NCBI GenBank assembly: GCA_024703915.1
Contig: CP087969.1
Span: forward strand, 3,100,001-3,164,000
From: Massilia sp. H-1
Lineage (GTDB): Bacteria > Pseudomonadota > Gammaproteobacteria > Burkholderiales > Burkholderiaceae_D
DNA: 64,000 nt
Reading direction: 5' to 3'
Positions within the stretch are counted from its first letter, which is position 1, and every line of letters begins with the position of its first letter. Below the pieces are notes generated by a model that ran no database searches, was not told the origin of the DNA, and saw only the letters and a list, made by a program, of their open reading frames with translations. A program made the translations under genes and the position numbers. Shown piece after piece: positions 1-12,990 of the stretch.

Positions 1-344
1 CTCCAGCTCTTCTTAATCGCCTCATTCGCCTCCTTCAGAACAGACGCGTTATTCGTGTTTTCCCACAGAACCAACTTGCGAATGATGTTGAACAGTCGCT
101 CCCGCTCTAACTTGGCTTGCTCTTTGGTTAATCCTGGACCGTAGCCTCTTGCCCCGCCAGGATCGTTCACCATTTGAGAAAAGATAACTGCTCGGGCTGC
201 CGCCAAAGGCCGCCGGGCCCACCAAAGATGCATCATTGATGGATGCCCGAATCTAATGGACTTTTCCTTCGCCGAGGCAGCGTTGATATCGTCAAGTGGC
301 AGCGCCACTTCAATCAGTTTTTTTGGAGATTTTATTGGGTGCAT
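1..344 (-). CDS. DUF1156-type DNA methylase, N-terminal part (DISARM DrmMI-like), cut by window edge
   Basis: Reading the minus strand from an ATG at 344 gives an open frame to the window edge, about 114 residues. It starts [20 protein letters not shown] and contains [22 protein letters not shown] at about residues 30-52. The H-P-S[12 protein letters not shown] motif is the hallmark of DUF1156, the N-terminal domain of large adenine-specific DNA methylases of the COG1743 type. The start lies two bases after the stop of the DUF4145 gene, so it is the third gene of a leftward operon behind the helicase. In class 1 DISARM a methylase of this kind (DrmMI) accompanies an SNF2-like helicase (DrmD). 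The catalytic part is outside the window, so methylation activity is inferred from the family only. Confidence 0.8.
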   Translation of the reverse strand, partial: MHPIKSPKKLIEVALPLDDINAASAKEKSIRFGHPSMMHLWWARRPLAAARAVIFSQMVNDPGGARGYGPGLTKEQAKLERERLFNIIRKLVLWENTNNASVLKEANEAIKKSW

Positions 345-346
345 TC

Positions 347-1032
347 TTAATTCTTCTTATTGGCCGAGCGCGGTTTTCGTTGCGGCGTTGTTTTCTTTAA
401 GGCCTCGGCTTGTTCAGCCAGGATTTCCGCGTGAATCATTCGCTCGACGATATCGATCACGACGTTTACGTCAGTCGATGAGGGCTTGTGTCCACGATGG
501 GCTGATGCATGGCCTAAGCATCGATGGCCGCCTTAATAATTTCTCGATCGCGATTGCTGACAAGTTCTTTGTCGGCCAGCGCATCAAGTCCTTTTCCAAA
601 ATTGTCTTGGTCTCCTACCGAACGCCTGATCACAACGTCGATCAGCGCTCTCGCCCCCATCATGGCGAGCCGTCCACTATTGGCGTGCAAGGCGGCGTAG
701 ACCTCACCAAGCAGTTCGACATACTCCTCGGTGACTTCGTGGCGGTCAATCCATGCTGGTTTACGCCTAGATATCCTCGGCGGGAAGTAAGTTGCCGGGC
801 CATGGCCATCCTGCGGATCCTCTTCAGAGCACCAATCGGTGCGCTGCATCGCTACCTCTTCACAGCCACGACACTGGATTACTTTCCACGTCGAGCCCAC
901 CTCGACGGAGTATTGCCCATCGTCGAAGCTTCGACTGCGTTGTGCCTTGTGGAGCACCTCATGCTTAGTCTCGCCGCCGCAGACATTGCAGTGGAACCAA
1001 ATAATTCTCGGCGCCGTGGTCACTTGCCGCAC
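347..1032 (-). CDS. DUF4145 domain protein with N-terminal zinc ribbon (frame broken by a scar)
   Basis: The protein begins at a GTG (1032) that overlaps the end of the helicase gene, so translation is probably coupled. An N-terminal C-x2-C (FHCNVCGG) and a later C-x2-C (QCRGCEE) suggest a zinc ribbon. The following helical part, with [12 protein letters not shown] and [24 protein letters not shown], matches DUF4145. The frame appears to stop at a GCCTAAGC scar (512-519, plus strand). Restoring GCCGGC there continues the protein with [11 protein letters not shown] and [13 protein letters not shown], the usual DUF4145 C-terminus, to a stop at 347. DUF4145 proteins are common beside restriction and other defence genes, but their biochemical role is unknown. 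Here it sits between the helicase and the methylase. Confidence 0.8.
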
Positions 1033-4000
1033 TCAGCGCTATTGGCGCGTGAAAGCAGCGACCCCAAATCCATGTTGATGCTGCTGACCGCCCAGCCTGG
1101 TTCTTGGTCGAATGGATTGCGAATGTAGTGTGGGCCTTCATGCTCCTCGCCATCGACGATAACAATTGCCAAGAGAAACTTCTCGGCTTGGTTGAGGGCA
1201 TAGAGAATCTCGTTGCGCGTCACTGTGATTGTGGACTGGCCTTTGGCTCGACCCTTGACCTCGATGTGGCGCGCCTCAGCCATCTTGCCTTCTTCGGCAG
1301 GCGGAATCGCCGTCAAGTCCCAGCCGCACTTTTCGGCTGATACGTCGATGACTTGATGGCCCATGGACTCTTCAACCTTGCGGACGGCCTGCATGGCCAC
1401 ACGCTCGACGCGTGCGCGGGCGGCTGCATCGGCAGTCCAAGTCTCTCCTTCTGCGTCGCCACGGCGCTGTGCAAGCAATCCTGCCGGAATCACCAACGCG
1501 CCACCCACCACGACCGGGGTCGAGGACACGACATGTCGCAGAAGTCCTTAGCTCTTTGGTCCGGGTTTCCAGGCGGGCCGTCAATTCGTCGATAGTTCGA
1601 CGGACATTTTCGAGCGTCAAGCGAACGTCCTTGCCTGCTGCCAAATCGCTCTTAAATTTCTCGTGGCGATCGGACCAATAGTCGATCTCTTTGATTAATC
1701 GCTCATGAATGGCAGTAAGATTCTTGTCGACCTGTGCCTCGCGGCGTTGACTGACCTCCTCGAAGTGGGCTGGCACGAGCTTTTCCGAAGCGTGCGCCAA
1801 CGCGTTCTCTTCAAGGTCTTTCTTGATCCATTCGGCATCAATCTCGGGGTAGAAGCGAGCACTCGCTCGTCTGACTCGATCGGATTGAGGTCCAAGTGGG
1901 GAGCCCAGCCTGCGTTTTGAACCACGCCGTTCATGTCGACGGAAACGAATTGTAAAACGACGGGAGACGACCAAAGCGCCTTCGTCGCCCTCGCGAATCG
2001 AATGATCAATGAGGAATAGCAGCTTAGTATCGAGACTGTCGTCGTTCGGATCGACGAGTATCGTGCCCTGTTTGAGCTTGCCACGATGTTGTTCCAGCAT
2101 CAGATCGACAACCGAGTGCATGAGTGGATGAGCAGGGTGGACCAGACTGGCCATTGGCTCGCTCGGCCGATCCAATAGTCGGACAAACTGCTTCTCGAAG
2201 CAAACGCGCTCATACTTGACCAAGACCGGGTCCATGTTGCGTCGGTCGCGCCCGCTGATGTGGCGATCGCGTTCGCGAATTAGACCGGGGACGAATGTGA
2301 TCTCATATCGGCCTGAGCCGCGCGGGCGCAGATCGCCCCCGAGGCGCTCGAATGCCTGCGCGAAGAATGAACGAATGAAGTAGGGTTGGAGCTTCCTTGC
2401 CTCGGCTTTTTCCATCTCTTCCTTTAAAGCGAAGAGACGCTTCTCGTCCATGATTTCTTCGGCCAACGCATTGCGGCTTATGATCTCATGAAGGTGGCTC
2501 GTGTCGAGAGCGCCCTCGACCTTTTGGGTGAGCCTTGCCCGAACAGCGGGATCGTCGCCGTAACGGATCGCGTCAATCAACAATTCGCGCAGGCTAACGC
2601 CATCGAACACTTCGCCTAGCACATCAAACACGCGGCCACCCAAGGCCTTGCGTTCGATCTCGATTTTCTCGAAGAGCTTGTGAAATACCTCTCCTTCGCG
2701 AGTCTCGCTGGCGACCATGTTCCAGAGGTGGCATACCTCAGTCTGCCCGATGCGGTGGATGCGGCCGAAGCGCTGTTCCAATCGATTCGGGTTCCAAGGC
2801 AAATCGTAGTTCACCATCAAATTAGCGTTCTGCAAGTTGACACCCTCACCGGCTGCGTCCGTGGCGAGCAGGACGCGAGTGTCCTTGTCGTTTCGGAATA
2901 GCTCTTGGACTTTTCGACGGTCCTCCCGCTTGACCCCGCCGTGGATCATCGTCACGGCTTCTGTATTGCCCAAGAGCCCTCGAATCTGGACGGCAAGGTA
3001 ATTAAGCGTGTCGCGATGCTCGGTGAATATGATGAGCTTGCGCTGCAAGCCGTCCGCCCCATGCATTTCGGGCGTGTTCTGTAACAGCTCGCGCAGCTCT
3101 TCCCATTTGCGATCCTGGCCGGAGTGGACCAAAGCGCGAGCTTGCTCTTCAAGGTGTCCGAGCGTGAAGATTTCGGCTTCGAGCTCGGCGATCGTTTGGG
3201 CAGCGGTCGCTTGGTCGACTACTTCCTCCTCGAACTGCTCGTAGTCATCAGGATTCATGTCTTCGGAGCTGTCCCAAATGTCTTCGACAGTGCCGAAGCT
3301 TTGGATTGTCTCAGCCAGCGGCTTGCCGCCTCGCTGCTTGATTTTTTCGTCCTCGACACGGCGCTTCAACTTCTCGCGCCTGCGCTTCAAGGATTGATAA
3401 ATCGTTTCCAGGGCTCGACGCGAGGCGGCGTTGCAGGGCTGTCAGAGCGAATCCAACGGTCCCCTTCCGGCCCCCATCGAGCTTCTCAGCCCGGTTCATC
3501 TCCTCTTTGACGTAGGTCGTAACCGCGTTGTAGAGGTCGGATTCCGCCTTGGAAAGCTGATAGTTGCAGGTGTAGGCGCGGCGTTCGGGGAACAATGGCG
3601 TCCCGTCGAACTTGAGCAAGTCCTCCTTGACCATGCGTCGCATCATATCGTTGACATCGACCTTGTGCGCGCCATCGTGGAACTTGCCGTAGAAGCGGTC
3701 CGAATCCAAGAGCGACATGAAGAGTTGGAAATCCTCCTCTTTGCCGTTATGCGGAGTCGCTGTCATCAACAGAAAGTGGCGGGTGATGCCGCCCAAGAGT
3801 TTTCCCAGCTTGAATCGCTTTGTCTCGTTGAGCTTCGAGCCGAACCAAGTGGCCGAGAGCTTGTGGGCCTCGTCAACTACGATTAGATCCCAACGCGTAT
3901 TTTCCAACTTCTCCTGAAGGTCGTCCGCGCGGGAAAGTTGGTCGAGCCTCGCCACCATCAACGGGTTATCCTCAAAGGCGTTGCCGCCTCGGCTTTGTTG

Positions 4001-4558
4001 CTCAAGGTCGCGCGAGAACAATGCGAACTCCAGGCCGAACTTCTCATAGAGCTCATCCTGCCACTGTTCGACCAAGCTGCCAGGTGATACGATCAGAATG
4101 CGCGCAGCATCTGCCCGCATCAAAAGCTCGTGGATTAAGAGGCCTGCCATAATAGTCTTACCGGCACCAGGATCGTCTGCTAGAACGTATCGTAGTGGTT
4201 GCCTTGGCAGCATCGATTCGTAGACTGCAGTTATCTGATGCGGGAGCGGATCGACGTTGGATGTGTGGACGGCCATCATCGGATCGAATAGATGGGCCAA
4301 GTTGATCCGGTAGGCCTCGGCGGCCAGCTTGAAATCGGCGCCGTCTGCGTCGAAGCTCCAGGGGCGACCAACAGTGGCGAGCGAGAGCTTGGCCTCGTCT
4401 CCTCGGAACACCACTCGCTCGCCTAGGCGACCATCGTCGGCTTTATAAATGACTGTCAGGGCATTGTCACCCAGAGGGTCGGCACTTACCACCCGCACGA
4501 CTTTTCCCTCCTCGATCCCGGAGATCAAGGCGCCTTTGGTAATCGATTCAAGCTTCAT
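1020..4558 (-). CDS. SNF2-family helicase with C-terminal DUF3883 domain (DISARM DrmD-like); several frameshifts
   Basis: About 1,180 residues are spread over three overlapping frames. Visible helicase motifs are: motif [15 protein letters not shown] (about residue 130), motif [10 protein letters not shown], motif [18 protein letters not shown], then [26 protein letters not shown] and [11 protein letters not shown]. This is the SNF2/RapA superfamily 2 pattern. The last 170 residues include [10 protein letters not shown] and [18 protein letters not shown], a DUF3883 domain. The frame shifts near 3385 (an extra G), twice between about 1870 and 1990, and near 1530; the protein is otherwise well conserved, so I take these as sequence errors. 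It starts the leftward operon with the DUF4145 and DUF1156 genes. Role inferred: ATP-driven translocase of an anti-phage system. Confidence 0.82.
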
Positions 4559-4669
4559 AAAAGGACTCCTTTCGATTGTCTCCGGCTAACCTCTTCGTTT
4601 TCGATGCTTATCCTCTTGATGTAGAACAGACAAGATCGTACGGGAGTTTGATATGACTTGGCAATATTG

Positions 4670-4697
4670 AAAAAAGAGCCCATGCACTGCATGGGCT
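4670..4697 (-). terminator. Rho-independent terminator downstream of gyrB
   Basis: Bases 4677-4697 form a 21-base near-perfect dyad (AGCCCATGCA / TGCATGGGCT). On the minus strand it is followed by a run of T (4670-4675 are A on the plus strand). It lies about 95 bases beyond the gyrB stop and separates gyrB from the helicase operon. No gene is visible in 4559-4789 apart from this hairpin and the helicase upstream region. Confidence 0.75.
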
Positions 4698-4789
4698 TCA
4701 CGTTTCATACGCATCTTCCACCACGTATTCAGGCGTATTGCCAGTTTATGCTTCTCAAACTGCCAATAATTAAGTCCACCTACACGCAA

Positions 4790-7282
<2,493 letters not shown>

Positions 7283-7318
7283 GGACTGCTTTCTCAAATA
7301 ACTGATTGATTCAAACAC

Positions 7319-7388
7319 CGTCGTCCTCATGGAGGCGGGGACCCATGCTGAGCTTGCGCTATGGGCCCCCGCCTTCATGAGGGCGACG
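7319..7388. repeat. REP-like palindromic intergenic repeat, copy A
   Basis: A long imperfect dyad, with arms resembling GTCGTCCTCATGGAGGCGGG and its complement and a centre flanked by CCCAT/ATGGG. It lies between dnaN and gyrB. The same arms (CGCCCTCGCGAAGGCGGG-like, CCCATA) recur at 17261-17358 and 24370-24453, with a half copy at 12991-13020. All copies are intergenic, as expected for REP/BIME elements. Confidence 0.7.
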
Positions 7389-7418
7389 TGGTGGCGGAGC
7401 TAAGTTCCGCCGTTTTTA

Positions 7419-8526
7419 TTAAATACGCATCGGCATCACGACATACTTGAAGTCTGCGTTATCCGGAATCGAAATCAGCGCCGACGAATTCAGAATCGCC
7501 GAGCGAGATGTTGATCTGGTCGCACTTCAGGTTGTTCAGCACGTCGAGCAGGTAGGTCACGTTGAAGCCGATGTCCACGCTGTCGCCGCCGTAGTCGATC
7601 TCGAGTTCTTCAACCGCTTCTTCCTGGTCCGCATTGGTCGAGCTGATCTTCATGCTGCCCGGGGTGATGATGCAGCGCACACCCTTGAACTTGTCGCTGG
7701 TCATGATCGCGGCGCGTGCAGCGAACGCAGCAATTCGTCGCGGCCGATCGTGAAGTCGTTCTTGTAACCTTTCGGAATCACGCGCTGTAGTCAGGGAACT
7801 TGCCTTCCACCAGTTTCGAGACCAGCTCGATGTCGGCGAAGGTCAGTTTGACTTGCGAAGCGGAAATATCCAGCTGGACCGTCTCGTCGCTTTCTTCCAG
7901 CAGACGCTGCAGTTCGATGATGGTCTTGCGCGGGATGATGACTTCCTGGCGCGTGAATTCCTGTTCGGTTTCCACCTGGCAGAACGCGAGGCGGTGGCCG
8001 TCGGTCGCCACGGCGATCACGTTGCGGCCGTCGAGCACCAGCAGCAGGCCGTTCAGGTAGTAGCGGATGTCCTGCTGCGCCATCGAGAAGTGCACCATGT
8101 TGAACAGGTGCTTGAGCGTCTTTTGCGGCAGCGTGACGGTGGCGTTGTAGGTGTCGGCGACGGCAACCGTCGGGAACTCTTCAGCGGCCAGGGTCTGCAG
8201 GGCGAAGCGCGACTTGCCGGTCTGGACCGTCAGGCGCTTGTTTTCCAGTTTCATCGTCACGTCGCCCGATTCCGGCAACGCGCGCAGGATGTCGAGCAGC
8301 TTGCGCGCGGCGACGGTCGTGCTTAAGCCACTTCGGCACCCGAGCCGATGTTGGCGTGCGTCGTGATCTGCACTTCGGTGTCGGTCGACAGGAACGAGAC
8401 GCTTTCGCCGTCCTTGCGGATGAGGATATTGGCCAGAATCGGCATAGTGTGCCGACGCTCGACAATACCGCTCACGATCTGCAGTGGCCGGAGAAGGGTA
8501 TCTCGGGTGGTTTTGACCAATTGCAT
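7419..8526 (-). CDS. dnaN: DNA polymerase III beta sliding clamp (four frame breaks)
   Basis: The beta clamp encircles DNA and tethers polymerase III and other partners. The start MQLVKTTRDTLLRPLQIVSG and middle segments PILANILIRKDG, KSRFALQTLAAEEFP, VEGKFPDY, DKFKGVRCIITPGSMKISS and the end YVVMPMRI follow the family. The frame is broken at 8321-8328 by GCTTAAGC, where GCCGGC restores EVAGTTVAARKLLDIL. It also breaks near 7788 (one C lost; DYQRVIPKGYKNDF expected), near 7723 (one G lost) and near 7494 (an extra base). It lies downstream of dnaA in the standard order. A replication clamp cannot be a pseudogene, so these breaks are strong evidence for sequence error. Confidence 0.95.
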
Positions 8527-8585
8527 AGTAATCCTCGGTAGGTTGTCAGAATGTTACTTATAAGCTTGCTTCAAACACTATATTT

Positions 8586-8617
8586 TGCCAGAAAACCCAA
8601 ACCCCACCTATGTGGGG
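8586..8617 (-). terminator. Possible terminator or attenuator after dnaA
   Basis: CCCCAC-CTAT-GTGGGG (8602-8617) forms a 6-bp stem. On the minus strand it is followed by TTTGGGTTTTC. It lies just past the dnaA stop and before dnaN. The short stem makes this tentative. Confidence 0.45.
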
Positions 8618-8622
8618 CGGGG

Positions 8623-10029
8623 TCAACCCTTCAGGGTTTGCTCCAGCACGTGCAGCTCATGGTTGCACTCGGCATTCTTGGTACGGTCCAGCGCGATCTT
8701 GCGCACCGCGTGCAGCACAGTGGTGTGGTCGCGTCCGCCGAACAGTTCGCCGATTTCCGGCAGACTCTTCTGCGTCAATTCCTTGGCCAGGTACATCGCG
8801 ATCTGGCGCGGCCGCGCAATGTTAGTTACTTAAGCGCTTCGAGTACATGTCCGCTACCTTGATGCTGAAGAAGTCGGCCACGGTCTTCTGGATGTTTTCC
8901 ACGGAAATCTGGCGGTTCTGCACCGACAGCAAATCCTTCAGCGCTTCTTTCACCACATCAATGGTGATGTCCTTGCCGTGGAAACGCGAGTAAGCCAGGA
9001 TCTTGCGCAGCGCGCCTTCGAGCTCGCGCACGTTGGAACGCAGGTGTTTTGCCACGAAGAAAGCGACGTCGTCCGAGAAGGTCACGCCTTCCGATTGCGC
9101 CTTCTTCAGCAGAATCGCGACCCGCATTTCCAGTTCCGGCGGTTCGATCGCGACCGTCAGGCCGGAATCGAAACGCGAAATCAGGCGGTCGTCCATGCCC
9201 GTGATTTCTTTTGGATAGGTATCGCTGGTGATGATGATCTGCTTCTTGGCGGCAATAAGCGCCTCGAACGCATAGAAGAATTCTTCCTGCGTGCGGCTCT
9301 TGCCGCCGAAGAATTGAATATCGTCGATCAGCAGCATGTCCAGCGAGTGGTAGTAATGCTTGAAATCGTCGAAACCTTTTCGCTGGTAGGCGGTCACCAC
9401 GTCGCGCACATATTGCTCGGCGTGGATGTAACGGATGCGCGCCCCCGGCTGGTCGGCCATCACCTGGTTGCCGATGGCATGGATCAAGTGGGTCTTGCCC
9501 AGGCCCACGCCGCCGTAGAAGAACAGCGGGTTGTACGACACGCCCGGGTTGTTGGCCACCTGGATCGCGGCGCGCGCCAGCTGGTTGGCCTTACCGGTCA
9601 CGAAGCTGTCGAAGGTCAGTTCGGTGTTCACGCGGCTCTGCTCGCGGCGCGGTGGATTGCCGATATTGAACATCTCCGGCGTGCCGGGCTGGGATTCGTT
9701 GCTGTTGTTGCCGCCGTTATTGATGGTGCCGGGCATCGGGCCGTCGTTCGGCGCCGGATGCGGCGCGACGGCTTTTTCGGCAGGGCATTCTTCGGGTCGA
9801 GCACGAACTGCACTTCGGTCGGCGCTTCCCAGAACTGGCAAGCCAGTTCGGTGATGCGGGTGGCGAATTGCGTTTTGACCCAGTCCAGCTTGAATCGGTT
9901 CGGCGCAGCAATGCGCAGCTTGCCGTCCTCGTAATCGAGGGCGACCAGCGGTTTGATCCACGCACTGAATTGTTGCGGTGTCAGCTCCAGTTCCAACTGC
10001 GCGGAACAGGTCTGCCAGAAATTTTCCAT
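8623..10029 (-). CDS. dnaA: Chromosomal replication initiator DnaA (two frame breaks)
   Basis: DnaA binds DnaA boxes and melts oriC. Domain I begins [21 protein letters not shown]. Domain III has Walker [11 protein letters not shown] and Walker [11 protein letters not shown]. Domain IV carries the box-binding region [11 protein letters not shown] and ends LEQTLKG at 8623. Near 9778 one G is missing after five A, which shifts the frame. At about 8826-8836 the sequence reads CTTAAGTAAC where a basic stretch SKR-R[12 protein letters not shown] is expected; this is a scar of the same family as elsewhere. The gene diverges from rpmH across the candidate origin. Confidence 0.95.
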
Positions 10030-10266
10030 GAATCGTCTGTCTGAATAAGGTGTGGAGGGGCGGTTCGATGATAGCGGTGCGCCACACGTAACACGCTATT
10101 CTACCTGCCATGGCCCGAGTTATCCACAGGCGCGAGAGGTATTTTGGGTGCACGAGATACGGAATGCTTGCTTATTATGCAAGCATGGCGCCCGGACAAG
10201 TATGGCGCATTGGCAGGGATCCCTATCCCATTTGCACAGGCTTAGCCCGCTAATCTGCCCATTTCC
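10030..10266. other. Candidate replication origin region (dnaA-rpmH intergenic)
   Basis: In many betaproteobacteria oriC lies between rpmH and dnaA. This stretch contains one perfect DnaA box (10120-10128) and an inverted repeat ATGCTTGC / GCAAGCAT separated by seven mostly A/T bases at about 10163-10186. I could identify only one consensus box with confidence, so this could be a partial origin or only the dnaA autoregulatory region. Confidence 0.5.
10120..10128 (+). promoter_or_regulatory. DnaA box TTATCCACA
   Basis: Exact match to the high-affinity DnaA consensus TTATNCACA, about 90 bases upstream of the dnaA start. Confidence 0.75.
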
Positions 10267-10296
10267 TTGACAGCGGGACCCGAAATCGTGTCTAAT
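10267..10296 (+). promoter_or_regulatory. Sigma70 promoter of rpmH operon
   Basis: TTGACA (10267-10272) and TCTAAT (10291-10296) are separated by 18 bases. They lie about 130 bases upstream of rpmH on the same strand, leaving a leader of about 120 bases. Confidence 0.7.
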
Positions 10297-10426
10297 TCAG
10301 GGTTCCCCGCCCGTACTCCGTGCAAATAAGTCTTTTACGGCTTGTTGGTTTGGCTTAGCGGGTAAAAGAGACTGACGGGACGTCAGACCCGATTTTGCAT
10401 TTTATTTTGCTTTAAGCGAGACCACC

Positions 10427-10562
10427 ATGAAACGTACTTACCAACCTTCCGTCGTTCGTCAGCAAGCGCACGCACGGCTTCCACGCACGTATGGCTACCC
10501 GTGGCGGTCGCGATGTGCTCAACGCACGCCGCGCCAAGGGTCGCAAACGCCTGGCTGTATAA
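10427..10562 (+). CDS. rpmH: 50S ribosomal protein L34 (one-base insertion)
   Basis: The sequence begins [11 protein letters not shown]. If the extra A near 10464 is removed it continues [20 protein letters not shown] and ends [11 protein letters not shown], the complete 44-residue L34. It heads the rpmH-rnpA-yidD-yidC-mnmE cluster and is preceded by a strong promoter. As printed, the frame runs on into the rnpA region, which is an error rather than a fusion. Confidence 0.93.
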
Positions 10563-10594
10563 GTCTGGCACCTACTGCTGGATCGCGGTTGGCT

Positions 10595-10983
10595 ATGACT
10601 AGCGAAGACTCACAAGACTTCGCGTTCAGCGTATCGTTAAAACGGATGAATTTTCATCCGTTTTTCGTTTGCGCCCTGCCCAAAAGTCGGCGCACTTCGT
10701 GCTCTACACACGCTCGAATGAATTGCCGCATGCGCGGCTGGGCGTCGTTGTAGCCAAGCGCTTTGCGCCGCGCGCGGTCACGCGCAACACGATCAAGCGC
10801 GTCACCCGCGAGCTGTTCCGGTGCGCCAAGCTGCCTGCGATGGATTGCATCGTGCGCCTGGCCCGCCCCGTCAACAGCAAGGACGGCCCGGCCACCACGG
10901 CTGCGCTCAAGGCCGCCCTGCGCGCTGAAATTTCCCGTCTGTTTTCCTCGCAGGCCATGCGCCTGCCGAAAGCGGCGGCATGA
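10595..10983 (+). CDS. rnpA: Ribonuclease P protein component (start uncertain)
   Basis: RnpA is the protein cofactor of RNase P, which matures tRNA 5' ends. The frame reads [20 protein letters not shown], then [29 protein letters not shown] and RELFR, the RNR signature region. The start is uncertain. ATG at 10595 is followed by ACTAGCG; if this is a scar of ACCGGCG, the N-terminus becomes [20 protein letters not shown]. The stop overlaps the yidD start in an ATGA arrangement. Confidence 0.88.
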
Positions 10984-11239
10984 ACCGGCTCCTGGTCTGG
11001 CTGCTGCGCGGCTATCAGCTTGCGCTTTCCCCATGCTGGGCCAGAACTGCCGTTTCTACCCGAGCTGTTCGCACTACGCCATCGAGGCGATTAACACCCA
11101 TGGCGCCGCGCGCGGCAGCTGGCTTGCGGCACGCCGCGTCTGCCGCTGCCACCCATGGAACGAGGGCGGCTTCGATCCCGTGCCGCCCAGCCACGCCAAG
11201 AATTCATCTACAGCCGCTTGCGGTTGCAACCACTCCTGA
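10980..11239 (+). CDS. yidD: Membrane protein insertion efficiency factor YidD (one-base deletion)
   Basis: The N-terminus [18 protein letters not shown] is an amphipathic helix. After a lost base near 11034 the frame continues [19 protein letters not shown], then [17 protein letters not shown], the conserved cysteine/HP-FDPVP pattern of YidD. It assists YidC-dependent membrane insertion. It overlaps rnpA by four bases and ends 11 bases before yidC. Confidence 0.92.
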
Positions 11240-11250
11240 CCAATACCTCA

Positions 11251-12978
11251 ATGGATATCAATAAACGTACTATCCTGTGGATCGTGTTTTCCATTTCGCT
11301 GGCGCTCCTGTGGGACAGCTGGATGGTGTCGAACGGAAATCCTTCCTTCTTCAACCCGACCGCGCAGCCTGCCAAGGTGGCCCAGGCCCCTGCCGCCAAC
11401 CTGCCTGCTTCGCCGACCAGCCAAACTGTGCTAAGCCGCCGCTGCGCAGCCAGCGGTCGCAGGCGTGCCTGGTGTTGCTTGCAAGCGCGCCTGCCGCACC
11501 GGCCCCGGTCAAGACCGAAGTCATCACCATCACGACCGATGTGTTCAAGGCTGACGTCAACACCATGCGCAGGCGTGATCCAGCGCCTGGAACTGCTCAA
11601 GTTCCACGACAAGATCGATCAGACCAAGAATCAGGTGCTGATGAACACGGCGACCGACAAGCTCTACCTGGCCCAGACCGGCCTGTGGAATCCGGTGGCT
11701 TAGGCGCCGTGCCGCCAAACCACAACACGCCATTCGTGGCCGTGCCTGGTCCGCGCATGCTGGGCGATGGCAAGGAAGTCAAGCTGGTGCTCGAAGCGGT
11801 GCAGGACGGCGTCAAGCTGACCAAGACCCTGACCTTCAAGCGCGGCGACTATGTCATCGACATGAAGCACGACGTGACCAACACCGGCACCGAGCCGATC
11901 TCGCCGCTGCTGTACCTGGAAGCTTCAGCACCACGGCAACAAGCCGGAAGGCGATTCCTTCTTCATGTCGAGCTACACCGGCCCAACGCTGTACAGCTCG
12001 ATCAACAAGTACGAGAAGCTGCAATTCGCCGATATCGAAAAGGCACGCACCGACCCGCGCAAGATCGAGTACACCAAGCAAGCCAACGATGGCTGGATCG
12101 CGCTGTCGCAGCACTACTTCGTGACCGCCTTCCTGCCGCCGGAAAACACCCCGCGTGAAAACGAAGTGCGCGCCGAAGACGGCACCACCAATCTGTACGC
12201 CATCACCACGAAACTGCCGCTGGGCACGATCGCGCCAGGCGCTTCCGTCAGCCGCGACGTGCGCATGTACACCGGTCCGCAGGACGAGAAGCAACTCGAG
12301 AAGATCGCCACTGGCCTGGAACGGGTCAAGGATTACGGCTGGCTGTTCATCATCGCCAAGCCGATCTTCCAGGTCATGGACTGGATGCACAGCTACATCG
12401 GCAACTGGGGCTGGACGATCATCGCCTTCACGATCGCCATCAAGCTGCTGTTCTTCCCGCTGTCGGCCATCGGCTACAAGAGCATGGCGCGCATCAAGGT
12501 GGTCACGCCGAAGATGCAAGCCATTCATGAAAAGTACAAAGGCGATCCGGCCAAGATGAACCAGGCCACGATGGAGCTGTACAAGACCGAGAAGATCAAT
12601 CCGCTCGGCGGCTGTCTGCCGATCCTGGTGCAGATGCCGGTGTTCATCGCGCTGTACTACGTGCTGTCGGCCTCGGCCGAAATGCGCGGCGCGCCATGGA
12701 TCAGCTGGATCACCGACCTGACCCAGCCGGATCCGTTCTACATCCTGCCGGTGCTGTACGCGATTTCGATGTTCATCACCACCAAGCTCAATCCGGCGCC
12801 AGCCGATCCGATTCAGGCGAAGATGATGCTGTTCATGCCGCTGGCATTCTCGGTGATGTTTATCTTCTTCCCGTCCGGTCTGGTGCTGTACTGGGTAGTG
12901 AACAACATCCTGTCGATCGCCCAGCAGTACGTGATCACCAAGAAGTATGAAACCGCGGCAGTCAGTCTGAAAAAATAA
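11251..12978 (+). CDS. yidC: Membrane protein insertase YidC (several frame breaks)
   Basis: YidC inserts and folds inner-membrane proteins. MDINKRTILWIVFSISLALL is the first transmembrane segment. A periplasmic domain follows (VITITTDVFKADVNT; LKFHDKIDQTKNQVLM; NHNTPFVAVPG). The core has DYGWLFIIAKPIFQVMDWMH, NWGWTIIAFTIAIK and LGGCLPILVQMPVFIALYYV. Breaks occur at 11430-11436 (GCTAAGC; GCCGGC restores TVPAAAAQPAV), near 11473, near 11575, at 11698-11705 (GCTTAGGC; restores VAGAVPPNHN) and near 11922. From 11965 to the stop the frame is intact. Confidence 0.95.
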
Positions 12979-12990
12979 GCGCCGTAACCA

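Noticed and set aside
1-344. The DUF1156 methylase as the enzyme that marks GCCGGC
   Set aside because: DUF1156 methylases are adenine-specific and GCCGGC contains no adenine on either strand, so another, cytosine-directed enzyme must be responsible.
256-1128. 290-residue plus-strand frame at the left edge
   Set aside because: Antisense to the DUF4145, DUF1156 and helicase genes, which have recognisable domains; no motif in the plus frame.
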